A stretch of 64,000 bases of DNA from Heliocybe sulcata (lineage: Eukaryota > Basidiomycota > Agaricomycetes > Gloeophyllales > Gloeophyllaceae), in NCBI GenBank assembly GCA_004369045.1, contig ML213503.1, positions 819,343 through 883,342 on the forward strand, in the 5' to 3' direction. Of this stretch, positions 45,414 through 55,987 are shown piece after piece (within the stretch, counting starts at the first letter, position 1; every line of letters starts with the position of its first letter). Both the position numbers and the translations under genes were made by a program. The notes beneath the pieces are model-generated. The model did no database searches. It was given only the letters and a program-made list of their open reading frames with translations, and was not told the DNA's origin.

Positions 45414-47282
45414 TTAGTGGTTCCAAGTTACAGTCCGTGAGACACCCTCATGCCATTCTTCAGTCCGTTTTGCCGCGAGTAATGACATGGTGGACATGTC
45501 CGTCCCAACAAATCCGACGCCAGAGGATTGGATCACCGCATCAATCAGCACAGGATACCTAGTTGTCGCAATATCAACAAAAGCACTTAAAGACGCATGT
45601 TCACTGCGAACGTACCATTCACCGTACTTCTCAGCTATCTGTTCCTTCTCGTGGTCTAGCCATCTCCACCCTAATGCAGCGACCTCATCCCACCATGCAG
45701 GATCCTTCTCATCGCTACTCATGATGACGTGGGTGACCCTGATACCTTTGCGCCTCCAGAGCTCCTCCTGGACTTCGGAGACAGCCTTGGCGAACATTTC
45801 TAGAGTAGCGAAACAACCGTCTGTTTTCCAGTCCAGGCAGTGGATCATGAAATCGCCTCTGCGGAAGTGGATGGCGATATACTAAGATGACGGTTCACGT
45901 AAACTTATTGCATGCAAATAATGGAAGGACTTACTGGGGGTATATGAGACCCTTCCGGTACTGCCAAGATCCGCCTGATATAGCCCTGGGCCAGGTCGTT
46001 AAGACCTTTCGCCCACCTCATCTGGCTCACAACGTCTCTCCACGCAGGACTATACTCCCGATAGTATTCGAAAGGCTGCCAAGTCCAATTCACACATGAA
46101 GAAGGCGCCGGAGTCACAAGCTCACTCACCTCGTAGACGCTGACATAGTATAGGATGTCGAAGCACATCACCTGCTCATCGGGAGCTAAGAGAACACCGG
46201 ATTGCTTGGACGGGCGAGGAGCGGCCAGATGCCGTGAACGATAGTCTGGAAATCCGAGGGCTGCCAAACCCCACAGACTGGCATGATCATCAGTATGCAT
46301 CGAGACCTCGTCAGGTATGGGGGTGTAAGATATATCTAAGATGGACGTGAGGACGTGCCAACACTCATAAACCGGTTATTACACGAACCTAATCCTAACG
46401 TCCTCTCGCCTCTATGACCTCGCGGCTTCCTCGTCCCATCGGCGTCCTGGTGCGCGGTCTCCCAGACGCTCCAGCAGCCAAGTTCGTCGATCACCTTGCT
46501 ATCCTGTTGTTTGACTTCGTGCCATTCGACCAGCGGTATGCGTAGAACGGATGAGAGGTGGTCAATATCAAACGCATCACTGAAAAGGACAGGTCCAGCG
46601 CTCGCGTTGACGTGAGATGGTGTGAACGGGGGAATTATGGGAATGCGATCGGTCAGCATTCCGAGGTAAATCATATTGCCCTGCAACACGGGCTGTCAGC
46701 GACAAATGCCACTGTACGTCAATGTAGATTATTCACGAGAGCCATAACGTCGTTGGCTGTCGATATAAACCGGTCAATATCTAAGACCCACAGCACAAAA
46801 GTGCGAAGGAACTCACTCCACCCAGCAACATCCCAAGATGTGATATATTTCGTATCACTTCTCAGATTATCCCGGAACTTGGCGGTTGGTGGCCCCAAGA
46901 CATATGACCGCTCCCGCTGCTTCGCTGCAGGAGCAGGACAGTCAGTCACGCCCTTGGAGAGTGTGCCATTGACATCCACGTCTTGAGATGATAGAGTGGA
47001 TCCCACTTTCGTTACGGTATGCACAAGGAGAACCAGACACGATACGCAAAGCAGTAGAGCACAAGTGAACAGAACAGAGGTCGCTTTGCCGTATCTTAGC
47101 AGCGGCGCGGACCTCCTGCGGGGCGAGAATGAGCGTGTACGCGTTGAGCTTGAGCGCGAAGGAGTGTCGGGGACATCGAGAAACGAATCCTTGTGTTCTT
47201 CGTGAGCGGATACGGGTAGCAGAGGTTCCCTGAACGTCGACGTAGCGGGCGACGCGAGCCAAGCCTCCCTCCTCGTAGCCAT
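45414..47282 (-). CDS. O-fucosyltransferase-like type II membrane protein, copy B
   Basis: ATG 47282. The cytosolic tail is about 65 residues and Ser/Arg-rich (FSPRRRSAPLLR), followed by a TM helix (SVLFTCALLLCVSCLVLLV). The lumenal part has KFRDNLRSDTKYITSW (here without the intron found in A and C), then AGW|TNDVMALV across an intron, GNMIYLGMLTDRIPIIPPFT and LVEWHEVKQQD. Later come DISYTPIPDEVSM, EQVMCFDILYYVS, EYSPAWRDVVSQM and the core motif YIAIHFRRGDFMIH. It ends VTHVIMSSDEKDPAWWDE and GFVGTDMSTMSLLAAKR, then VTWNH. Same family as A and C but with Arg for His in the R-(H/R)-G-D position. Tandem with A on the same strand, so probably a local duplicate. Substrate unknown. Confidence 0.75.
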
Positions 47283-48147
47283 TTTGGACCTTCAAGCCGC
47301 CAAGGGAAGGAAACACAAGAGAGAATGCGAGGAAGATAGCTACACCGAATACTGACCAGCGTAGACCCAAACGCAAAAGAACATCATCCCGGTCCTGGCG
47401 GTCCAGGAGGAAATCATAGCTGTCAACGGTCCGCCACGATCAATCATTAAGCCACTGCCGAATACTGAACAATGTTATTCAGGGGCAAGGGGCAACAGCG
47501 GGACATGAATGATTTCTCTTACACCCGACGCTCGATCATTTAATTGACGGGAGATTTAGTGCGCCCCTGGCCGGGCGCTGTCAAATGGATCGCCTGGCGG
47601 AAGCGGGAGTGGAGGCAGATGTCAGAACGGAGGAGGTGCACGCCAGGTTCTCTTCCTGCTTTCCGGAGGATGGTCCTTGTCGCATGCAGGAGTCTCTTCT
47701 GGCCCTGCAGAGCAGCACTCGACGTTCTTGAAGCAAATCCGGCGATACATGAAGAGAGCTTTCATACGACCTCGTTGAACGGATAATGGTCAAGCTGGAA
47801 GGATCTAAAGAAGCAGTACTTATCATGTGATTCAGCCACTTGCAAGAATATCTCTGTCGTAAGACGGAAGAGCAATGAATATTACTCTTGCATACCTGGT
47901 ACAGCTCCGCTTCGCAACGAGTTGCAGGTGTAATAAAACCTGTGGACGGCCAGATAGTCTGAAATTAATGACATTTGCGCAAGTACATCACAGCAGGCAC
48001 AGTGCATTAGTTATGCATTCGACAGAAACATTTGTGGAGATAATACTGTGTTCTACATAGGAATGTTCACATTATACAAAAGTCCTTTTAAAGTTCGCAA
48101 TAGAGTCCAGTCGCCGAAAGCACAGATGTCCTTGAGATCCATAGCAT
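47283..48147. other. Intergenic 865 bp
   Basis: Contains the promoter of transferase copy B and the 3' flank of acyltransferase copy 1. AT-rich around 47940-48110. Open frames on both strands show no family similarity or splice logic. No gene recognised. Confidence 0.3.
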
Positions 48148-50065
48148 TCACCCCAAGAACTCCTCAACACCGTCAACCAACCTCTCCCAGAACACCCCCG
48201 CCTCCTCACCATACCCATTCACATCATACCCGAGACTTATCCACAGCCTCCCGACAAACGTGTACCCAAACAGCAGCATCCCACCCGACCGCTGGCGCGA
48301 CCCAGTCGTAAGCGTATGCATCTTGATAGCAGGGAACGACGCGTGCTTGTAGATCCCGTCCAAGTTCCCAAGCAGCGACAGCCCAATGAGCGCCTGCGAA
48401 GGCGGCTTCGGATTCCCCGACTTCACTTGCTGGGGCTTCGGAGGGTCCGGCAATGCCACCCCGTCCTTCTTCGCCTGCTCCCTCCTCTCCGCCTCGTCAT
48501 CCTCCCTCCCCCACTGCCTCGCCCGCGCCCCGCGCTCCTTCGCCATCTCCTGCGTCCGGTCGATGATCAACTTGTTCTTTGCCGCTGCTGCCGACTGCGC
48601 CTTCGCTTGCCGTGCGCGATGCCAGAAGATTTGCTCTTCAGAGCAGGTAGAGGGGAGGAAGGAGGGGAGGATGACGTTGAAGTACCCGACGGCGAGGAAC
48701 CAGTAAGACGGGTGTGGAGGTTGGACGGGGAAGTAGGGACGGAGGTTGAGTGCAGAGTACATCATCCTGTAAGCACCAAGCTCATCAGCACGCCAAACTT
48801 AAAAACAGCCTGATAGAGATAGACACGTACATCGGCAGCTCCTTCCGACTCGCCATCCTCGCCCACACCACATTACACAGCGCAAACAGCGCCGCCGATA
48901 TCGACACCCCATTCTCCTTGCACCTCCTCAACATCCTCTTCGTCCTCTCCTCATCAAACGCCACCGTCGGCACGACCGTGCGCCTCGGCTTCCCCGCCGC
49001 CTTCACGAACGTCTGCCCGCCGATCAGCCGCTCCTGGCTCTTCTGGAACTCGATCTTCGCAGCGGCCCTTCTGAACTTGTTGCCCTTGAGTGGGAGGTTG
49101 TCTTCCAGGGAGGGCGGGAGAACGTCTTCGGAGCGGCGGGACTTCCATTCGCTCTGCAGCTGCTCGACGAGCTCGGCTTGCGATTGGGTGCTGCCGAGGA
49201 GGGTGAAGAAGTCGTGTGCGAATTGGTGCAGGGCCATGCCGTCGCCGAGGAAGTGGGCTGCACATATGAGCAGGTCGTAGTTGCCTTCAGACGAGCTCTC
49301 AGCCTGAGAATACGAGGCATCGTCCTGCGGTGGAAAGGTGGGCGTGACAGGAGGGGACGGGATGAGTTGTGAAGATGGCTGCGAGAGGATGAGGTACGAG
49401 AGTCGGTCGTTCGAGAGCGTACGGGGTCCGTTCAGGTACGAACTGATTAGCTCTGCGTTCAGAGCGATTAGAGGTGTAGCGAGACGGGGCCTGCGAATGA
49501 GGGCTTACCATCTCTGTCTTGCGTTCGGTACTCCAGGTTCTCGCTCGCATCGAGCAATGCATCCTCGACGGATGTCGGTGGCGTGTACCTACAGATCACG
49601 AGTCGGCATGAGATCGTCGACGATGAATCGGAATAATCTCACACGAAACGGATATCATCGTATACTCCCTCCTGCATTTCAACCCTGGCCGCAAGAAGTG
49701 GATGCCGGACTCGCATGATGGCCCACACTGTACTCACTCGCGCACGAGTGGCAAGGTGTTCGGGTGCTTTGAAGCCCAAGTGCAGGTACCTGGGTAACGA
49801 CGTTAGGTTAGTTATCCAGTAGAATGCGTCTGCACTGCACGCACATATCGTTGACTCCGCCGGCTCGAGACGGAAGGAAGTAGGAGGTTTCGCTGTCGCC
49901 CAGCTTCCGTTCATAGCGTACTCGCTCCGAGATATCTTCAGAGATACCGAGCCCGGCGAGCCCTTGCGCTACGGGTATACTTGAGAGGATGGACTTGGAG
50001 GACGAGGCCATCTTGAACTCGTACTGGGATGGAGGGGGGGTCGGCAATGAGCTGATGGCCGCCAT
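48148..50065 (-). CDS. CoA-dependent acyltransferase-superfamily protein, copy 1
   Basis: ATG 50065. The N-terminal segment ERKLGDSETSYFLPSRAGGVNDM is followed by an intron and YLHLGFKAPEHLATRARVST. A second intron after DDIRFV leads to YTPPTSVEDALLDASENLEY and LISSYLNGPRTLSNDRLSYL. The active-site H-x-x-x-D-G is CAAHFLGDGMALHQF. Then come LKGNKFRRAAAKIEFQKSQE, ISAALFALCNVVWARM and the C-terminal lobe MMYSALNLRPYFP, YWFLAVGYFNVILPSF, LLGNLDGIYKHASFPAI, RSGGMLLFGYTFVGRLWI, ending VDGVEEFLG. The architecture (HxxxDG, two-lobed CoA-acyltransferase fold of BAHD, condensation and alcohol acetyltransferase type) suggests O- or N-acyl transfer. Acceptor unknown. Its paralogue is at 59-61 kb. Confidence 0.8.
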
Positions 50066-51652
50066 TATACGCAGTGATCAAGGGGAGTCCTAAGGGTGAT
50101 AGATATCAGACCCTGAGGGCTTTGAATGGTTTAGCGAAACGTACCTGCTGCGTGGACCGGTAAATGGAAGACCTCCGCCGTCTTTTAATTTACAAAACAT
50201 GCTCTGTGACATCCAGACTCGGCATAGATGGTCTCGTTATATGACGTCCCTATTGCAGGGGCCATTCGGTTATTTTGGTTTAGTGGAGAGTCGCCGAGTG
50301 CCTCGATCCCGGTTACAGACAGTTAAATTAGGAGCCCACACCCGGGGCATGGGGAAATGTCGCCGTCCACGGCATAGGCCCACCTTCGTGTAAATCGTTC
50401 AGTCCGGACCCCCTTTAAACTGCGCGCACGGCCTGCCTTGTTCATTCACCGTGCTTTAAACAAACACATTTCTCGGTACTGTCAGGTGTGACGCGAAACA
50501 TCAGTCGCATCAGTTGGTGGCCACAGGCGATGAATAGAAGCAGATGAACAAAGCGAGAACAACATTGCTCCATGGCCGCAAGAAAGAAGAAGAAAGATGT
50601 CTGCTTGGATGTTGCCGTTCCCAGCCGTTATGCAGAGTTCTCGGACAAATCCGGTCGGAGTTCTAAGAACTTGTGCAGAGAACTCTGTATATATACTACC
50701 AGTTTTGTTAAAACGTGGCTTTTTACAGAGCTGTTGGAATCAGGTATTCCCCTCGGCTGGCAGCTCTGGAACTTTTTTAAAATATGTTAATATACTTATA
50801 AGACATTTCTATGAAGACTGGGTGGCAAACGACCGAGCAGTTAGGAAGAAACAAATGATAGAAGGTAGAGTGAGCAATCGGTGCTCCAACTCCGGCACAT
50901 TTACAGTATCTGTCGTACCTCTCTAAAATATTCCAGCTCTTGCCAGTCCATAGATATATAGTATGGTTACAATGCCTAGAAGGAATTATAGTGACACAGG
51001 CCATATGAAAGTCGATTTGGACAGTTATGTAAAAATTTACAGAACTGGTCAAATGATAGTCTCTGCATTAGATTTTGGAACTACGGATGGGTACGAGACT
51101 ACTGCGGATCGGGCCGAGTGACGTTTTGGATCGAATCAAGATCAGATCAGATCATAGCAAGCCACGTGCCGTGGATTGACAGATCTTGTCACAGCTTCGC
51201 AGAGTCACGGTCTCTCACGCCGCCACTTGAGTGTGCCCTGCATCCTGAGCGTCAGCATGACTTCACTGAGTAGATGATGCGCTATTCTAACCTGCTTCTT
51301 GTCTCGTATGCTTGCAGCATAGCTTGAGTTTCTTCACTCCATTATTGCCAATTCACCCGGTCCGAGCAGGTCGAGGTAAGTAGGTCAGTCTAACTGCAGT
51401 AGCGTTCTATGGGTCAGCAGGACGTTTCCCTGCTACCTCAATGAGACACCGACGAGCAGCTACGTTATGTAAGTGCTCGGACCTATCTGACTATACGGCC
51501 TTTCCGGACTAGCTCTCGAAGCTTTGAATTCCCTTGCGGTCCCGAATGTCCTAGTCTCCTTCATGCACCGAACGACTCTACTCTAAGCCAAACCCATTCC
51601 CAGTTACCATCACGGTATATTCAGCCCGACATTCGACCGGTCTTTGCAAGCC
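50066..51652. other. Gene-poor, AT-rich stretch
   Basis: About 1.6 kb upstream of acyltransferase copy 1. It is AT-rich at 50570-51070 and has a short GATCA repeat tract near 51140-51160. Small open frames (for example 50572-50790) show no similarity and no coding character. Possibly decayed sequence or a long regulatory region; I recognise no gene, transposon ends or RNA. Confidence 0.4.
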
Positions 51653-53331
51653 ATGTCACGCGCGCCCGCAATATTTCAGAGGCAACATAGGTCAACATTC
51701 ACATCGGACTCGACAAATCGCCGAACAGCTTGCGCCACATTTCTGTCTCCGTATGTTCACTACAAATGATCTTCCAGTCCCGCATCATCTGCAAAGTCGT
51801 TGGGATGTTGCTGGTTCTTCCAGTCGACAACGGGCTAGTGGCTCGTGATTCCATTCTATATGGTTATAATACGACTCGACTTCAACACTGACTTCCATGC
51901 AGGCACAGTAGTGCCTTCTCTACTTGCTTCAAGCACCTATGTCCACCTTTCTACCGCCGCAAGCGACTGCCAAACTCAACGAACAGGTTTCTATCCGATC
52001 TACTCTCCCCGTGATCAAGTCACATTTCACGGTACCTTGCTGAACTCTAGCATACAGTTCGTCCACAGTCGCCGCCACCATCTTCCCGGAATCCGAATGG
52101 AGAACGCTCGCTTGTACCATACCTCGACAGTCATACGCCATTCAACTGACCGACCGGCTTACCTCCCCGCCTGCGATCGGTCATCACAAGTCGTTTGATT
52201 ATCCTGAATGCTGCCGTTGATCGCAGCTCTACAGCCCTGGACCATCCTTATTCTCCATTAATCCCTTGGGGCATCCCTCTGTCAGTCACGTTTTCAGTTA
52301 TCAGCGACTAACGGGGAATGGCCCTGGCGTCTCGGGAGACACTGTCAAGCTCACACACATACTCGACCTCGAAGCCAGCCAGCTTAAGCGTATACGACGC
52401 TCCAGTCCAAACATGCCAACTGCCACAGCATACCGGGAACATCGAACGCTGACGAGAACCAATCGCGTTTACGCCGGGATCTGCGGTACCAAGAGCACTC
52501 GCGTCTCTCAGATCCAGCCATTGTGGGCGCCCGATTCCCGAACTGGGCTTCGACTTCCGAGTGCTGTGCTACTTCCCCCGGAGGTCAATGTTCTGGGGCG
52601 GGCCTCTGCGGTCAGTGATGCCCTTCCAGTCTGTCTTCGGCACCTCGGCAGGCGTACGTCCCGCTGCTGTCGGGATGTGGCGATTCCCTAATGGCCTTGT
52701 GTCACATACCGGTTTCTCAGAGCTGCATTTAACTGTGTGTGCTTGCAGGGCTGGTGGCTTTATGTCGCCTGGAAAGGCTCTCTGAACTTGGTCTCGTGCA
52801 AGAGTTTTGTCCCCTGCTTCAGGCCGCACTAGGTCCTTGGATCCGGCACTTTCGAGTCTTCCGCCTACAAGCGTGTCGGAGCTGCCTTTCGACACCTCCT
52901 TCAGGGTGTTTTCCGGTGCCGTAAAAAAACTCTCGAATCTCTGACCCGCGTTATCATCAATATTACCACCGACGCACGGAACTTCCTAGCGTCGATCCCC
53001 AACCTCCTCCGAGAAGGACCATTTGCTTCCTCGGGATCAACAGCACCCCATCTTGCATCTGCTGTAATAATCCCTCCGAGCCGCCTTTTCTTACCCATCA
53101 GACGTGCTCCAATCCCTGTTGCGAGGCAACTGCAGTCGAACTCCACTGTCCCTTGCCTCGGTCGAGCTTCTTGATATTATTGCTGTGCTTCCATGCATCG
53201 CGAGCAGGCGACACTTGACACTGGCAATCGTTCCGACCGCGTACGAGGTGCTGTCGTTACGATATACCAGCGACAGCGCCGATACCCGGGTTCGTAATAC
53301 ATTCATAGCTATGTCACAACATGCCATATAA
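51653..53331 (+). CDS. Possible multi-exon gene of unknown family, or a decayed one
   Basis: Unrecognised. Several short frames on the plus strand are bounded by plausible splice signals. From ATG 51653 (MSRAPAIFQRQHRSTF) a chain can be followed through GT...CAG introns to STVAATIFPESEWRTLACTI and LTDRLTSPPAIGHHK, then LYSPGPSLFSINPLG. Further frames are LGFDFRVLCYFPRRSMFWGG (near 52555), a helical LERLSELGLVQEFCPLLQAA (near 52760) and a C-terminal frame to TAA 53331 (ELLDIIAVLPCIASRRHLTL). The frames are not all joined convincingly and I know no family. It could be a lineage-specific gene, a fossil gene or a chance run. Coordinates are approximate. Confidence 0.25.
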
Positions 53332-53839
53332 AGTTTGGGATTGTCGGTGACCGAAAGTGAATGACAGATCCACGACTGAGGTGTGTCTGACTACGATCCA
53401 GGGCCTCTTCAGGTTGCATTGAATGTTCAGTCGGGCAGTTGAGCGCCTGCGATCTGATCGTCCCAACTGTACATCCAGGGCAGACAGAACCTACACTAGT
53501 CGGACTGTCCCCACTGTAGTCAGGTAATTGACAGTTAGACTGAGATATTATTGCAGTGACACTCAAGCGTCTAGATACACCATGTAACGTACATATGTCC
53601 ATATGTCGAGTCCGCGAAATACATATACTCGCGCCCATCCCTCCCGCCTCGAGCAAGTCCATCATCTCAATAGGTAACGTAATTTAATTAAAGCAACATT
53701 CCAATGTCAAACGCGAGACAGGGAACAGCGTCCGTAACGTTACATTTCCTACATTTGCGCAAGTCCATCCATGCATTACTGTCAGAGCCTCGAGGTCCGT
53801 TCCAAAGTCTCGTAAATCATCCGAAAATACCTGTCCCAC
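53332..53839. other. Intergenic, nothing seen
   Basis: About 500 bp before the 3' end of the transporter. It contains a TTTAATTAAA tract near 53687. No gene recognised. Confidence 0.3.
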
Positions 53840-55568
53840 CTACGCCTTCCGCTCGCCACTCACCCTCCCTATATCCCCATCACCCTCTTCATCGTCCTCC
53901 GGCACCGCGAACAGCTCCTCCCTCTCCTCCTTCCTGCTGATCCCCATTTCCAAATCATTATTTTGAGACAGCGCAGGCATGGGCGGCTGCGCGGCTTCTA
54001 GTGACTTGACGTATGTGTAGTACCTATACGTTACGATATTGGCGTCAGAAGAGCAATAAATAACGATGGAAGAGAGGACGCACATCGTCCCACCGAGAAT
54101 AACAAGAATAGAGAGGGCACGTTTTCTGTGTGGGGGAAATACGACGTCAGTACCCGACCTGTCGCATCAAGGCACAACACGGCGAAGAAGAGAAACTGAA
54201 AGAGAAACAAGATAGGATGATCCACGGGCGCCCGGATCGATATGTCCAGTGAATCCTGGAATCCTTCACGTAAACGCGCATCTAGAGGCGTAATCGCGGG
54301 ACCCAGACCCTCGCAAAGAGAGAATTGAATTGAATGGAGAGGTGAGAGAAATGCGATCGGGGCCGAGAATGCGCCGGAATGCGCTGGGGGAGCGAAAAAT
54401 ACACAACAATGTGTAAGACGCAAGGGAGCGGCCCGGGAAAGGGAACTGGGAAGATGAATGAGGGAATAAATGGACGTACACGTTCAAGAGGTCGTGGAAT
54501 ATCCAGACACCAAGCAGGGTTTGCAGGACCGAGCGGGCGGCCTGAGTGGTCACCACAAGTCAGTTGTTGCATGTGCAGCTAGACTCGGAAACACGTACAC
54601 TTGAGAACATGTGGGTGACTGGGCTCGTTATCTTGATACTCAACAGCCCTGCCACGCAAAGCAAGAAGCCAAATACGCCGGTGACGATACTTCCCCAGAC
54701 AAAGGTGAATCCCTCGCTCGCCCACCAGGCACTAGTGTCACCGAATACTTCGGAAGTGATACGCCATGCCTCTCCGCCGAGTAGCACAAACGGCAGGATG
54801 AGAACAGCAGAGCCGAGGTTTGTCCAGTAAGCGAGCTGGATGGTGGAGTTGTTGCAGTGCGGCAGGGAGGACTTGATGAGCACGGCGTGAACGGCAATGA
54901 ATAGGGAGGAGAGGAAGCCGTAGAACAGAGAGAGAAGGGACGGTTTGTGAGGGTCTGCAACTGCATAGGCGGGTATGTCAACTGTGGATTCGTCCGTGTC
55001 TGTGATGTTCTGCCGAGACAGAGAGGGCGATACGCCTAGCAGAAACCCGACAGTGACTACCGTGGCGGAGAGGATGACAAGTCTGCTTGGCGACTTCTTC
55101 GCTACGAGAGAAGAAACCAGGATCGTCAGAGGCAGCTGCATGCCTCTGGCAATTTGGAAGAATGACGCCTCGACATCGCGCAAGCAGAGGGTGTTGAAGA
55201 CGAGGCCTATGATGTTGACTGATACGACTGGGAAGAGCTTCTTTGCCGTTGGAAGGTCGAGGTGCGGGAGCTCAATGCGTGGTGTGACGAATGCGCCAGC
55301 GTGTAGCAAGATGACGGCGATGATGAGCTGGTTAAGGAGGAAGAGAAGGGGCAAGGATGGCGCTGTTTGAAGGACGGCCTTGTTCCTGGACGTAGGTCAG
55401 GCTAATGAAATGAGACCGAATGAGTAGCCTTACACAAAGACCATCTATGAAAGAGTTAGTACATTGAAATCAGCATAGACACGCACTTACGACCAAGGCC
55501 GCGCCCATGTAGAACGCGACGACGCCGGCGACCTTGAGCGGGTGGGGGGCATCTTGCTTCGAGCTCAT
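53840..55568 (-). CDS. Nucleotide-sugar transporter, GDP-fucose transporter (SLC35C1)-like
   Basis: ATG 55568: MSSKQDAPHPLKVAGVVAFY, then two short introns give ALVMVFVNKAVLQTAPSLPL. About ten TM helices follow. Family features are VVSVNIIGLVFNTLCLRDVE, ASFFQIARGMQLPLTILVSS, VVTVGFLLGVSPSLSR, LIKSSLPHCNNSTIQLAYW and ILPFVLLGGEAW. The most telling is GLLSIKITSPVTHMFSSAAR (through an intron) with SVLQTLLGVWIFHD, which parallels the 'LQIKFTSPLTHNVSGTAKA' region of human SLC35C1. The cytosolic tail is acidic. Such carriers exchange GDP-fucose for GMP across the Golgi membrane. It is divergent from, and 420 bp away from, transferase copy C. Other DMT sugar transporters cannot be excluded. Confidence 0.75.
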
Positions 55569-55987
55569 CGTCGGTGGCGGGGACGGTGGTGGGTTCCAGG
55601 AGGGAGGCGAAGTAGTGTGACCAAGCCGAGCGCCATTGAGATAAATCGACAGTAATATTAGTCCTGCTCGCAGTTTGGCCAACAGCTGAGGCTGTCAATC
55701 GCAGCTTGCCCGTGGGAGATCTGCATCTCAGATGTCCTCGAGGCGATCGAGATCGGCCCGCTCCCACGGGCTCGAGGCGTGTCCGCAGACGTCACCGTGA
55801 CTGTCACACATAAATGAATTCTGTAAATCGATTTGAGTGTCGGGTGGCGTTTGTCGGAGGGTGCATGTCTGTCATATGTTATTATTGTCACCAGCACCGA
55901 CAAACATGCCTCCCGTCCCTCCACTAACACCTAATACTCGCTAATCCATTCCCTCCCCTTCCACTCTCTACCCCGTCCCTGCCCATA
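55569..55987. promoter_or_regulatory. Divergent promoter, sugar-nucleotide transporter / transferase copy C
   Basis: About 420 bp between the two start codons. Pyrimidine-rich just before the copy C ATG (55930-55985), as is common in fungal promoters. No unambiguous TATA box. Head-to-head layout suggests co-expression; that is inference. Confidence 0.45.

Noticed and set aside
50572-50926. Small plus-strand gene in the AT-rich stretch
   Set aside because: No similarity, no splice logic and a composition typical of AT-rich spacer.
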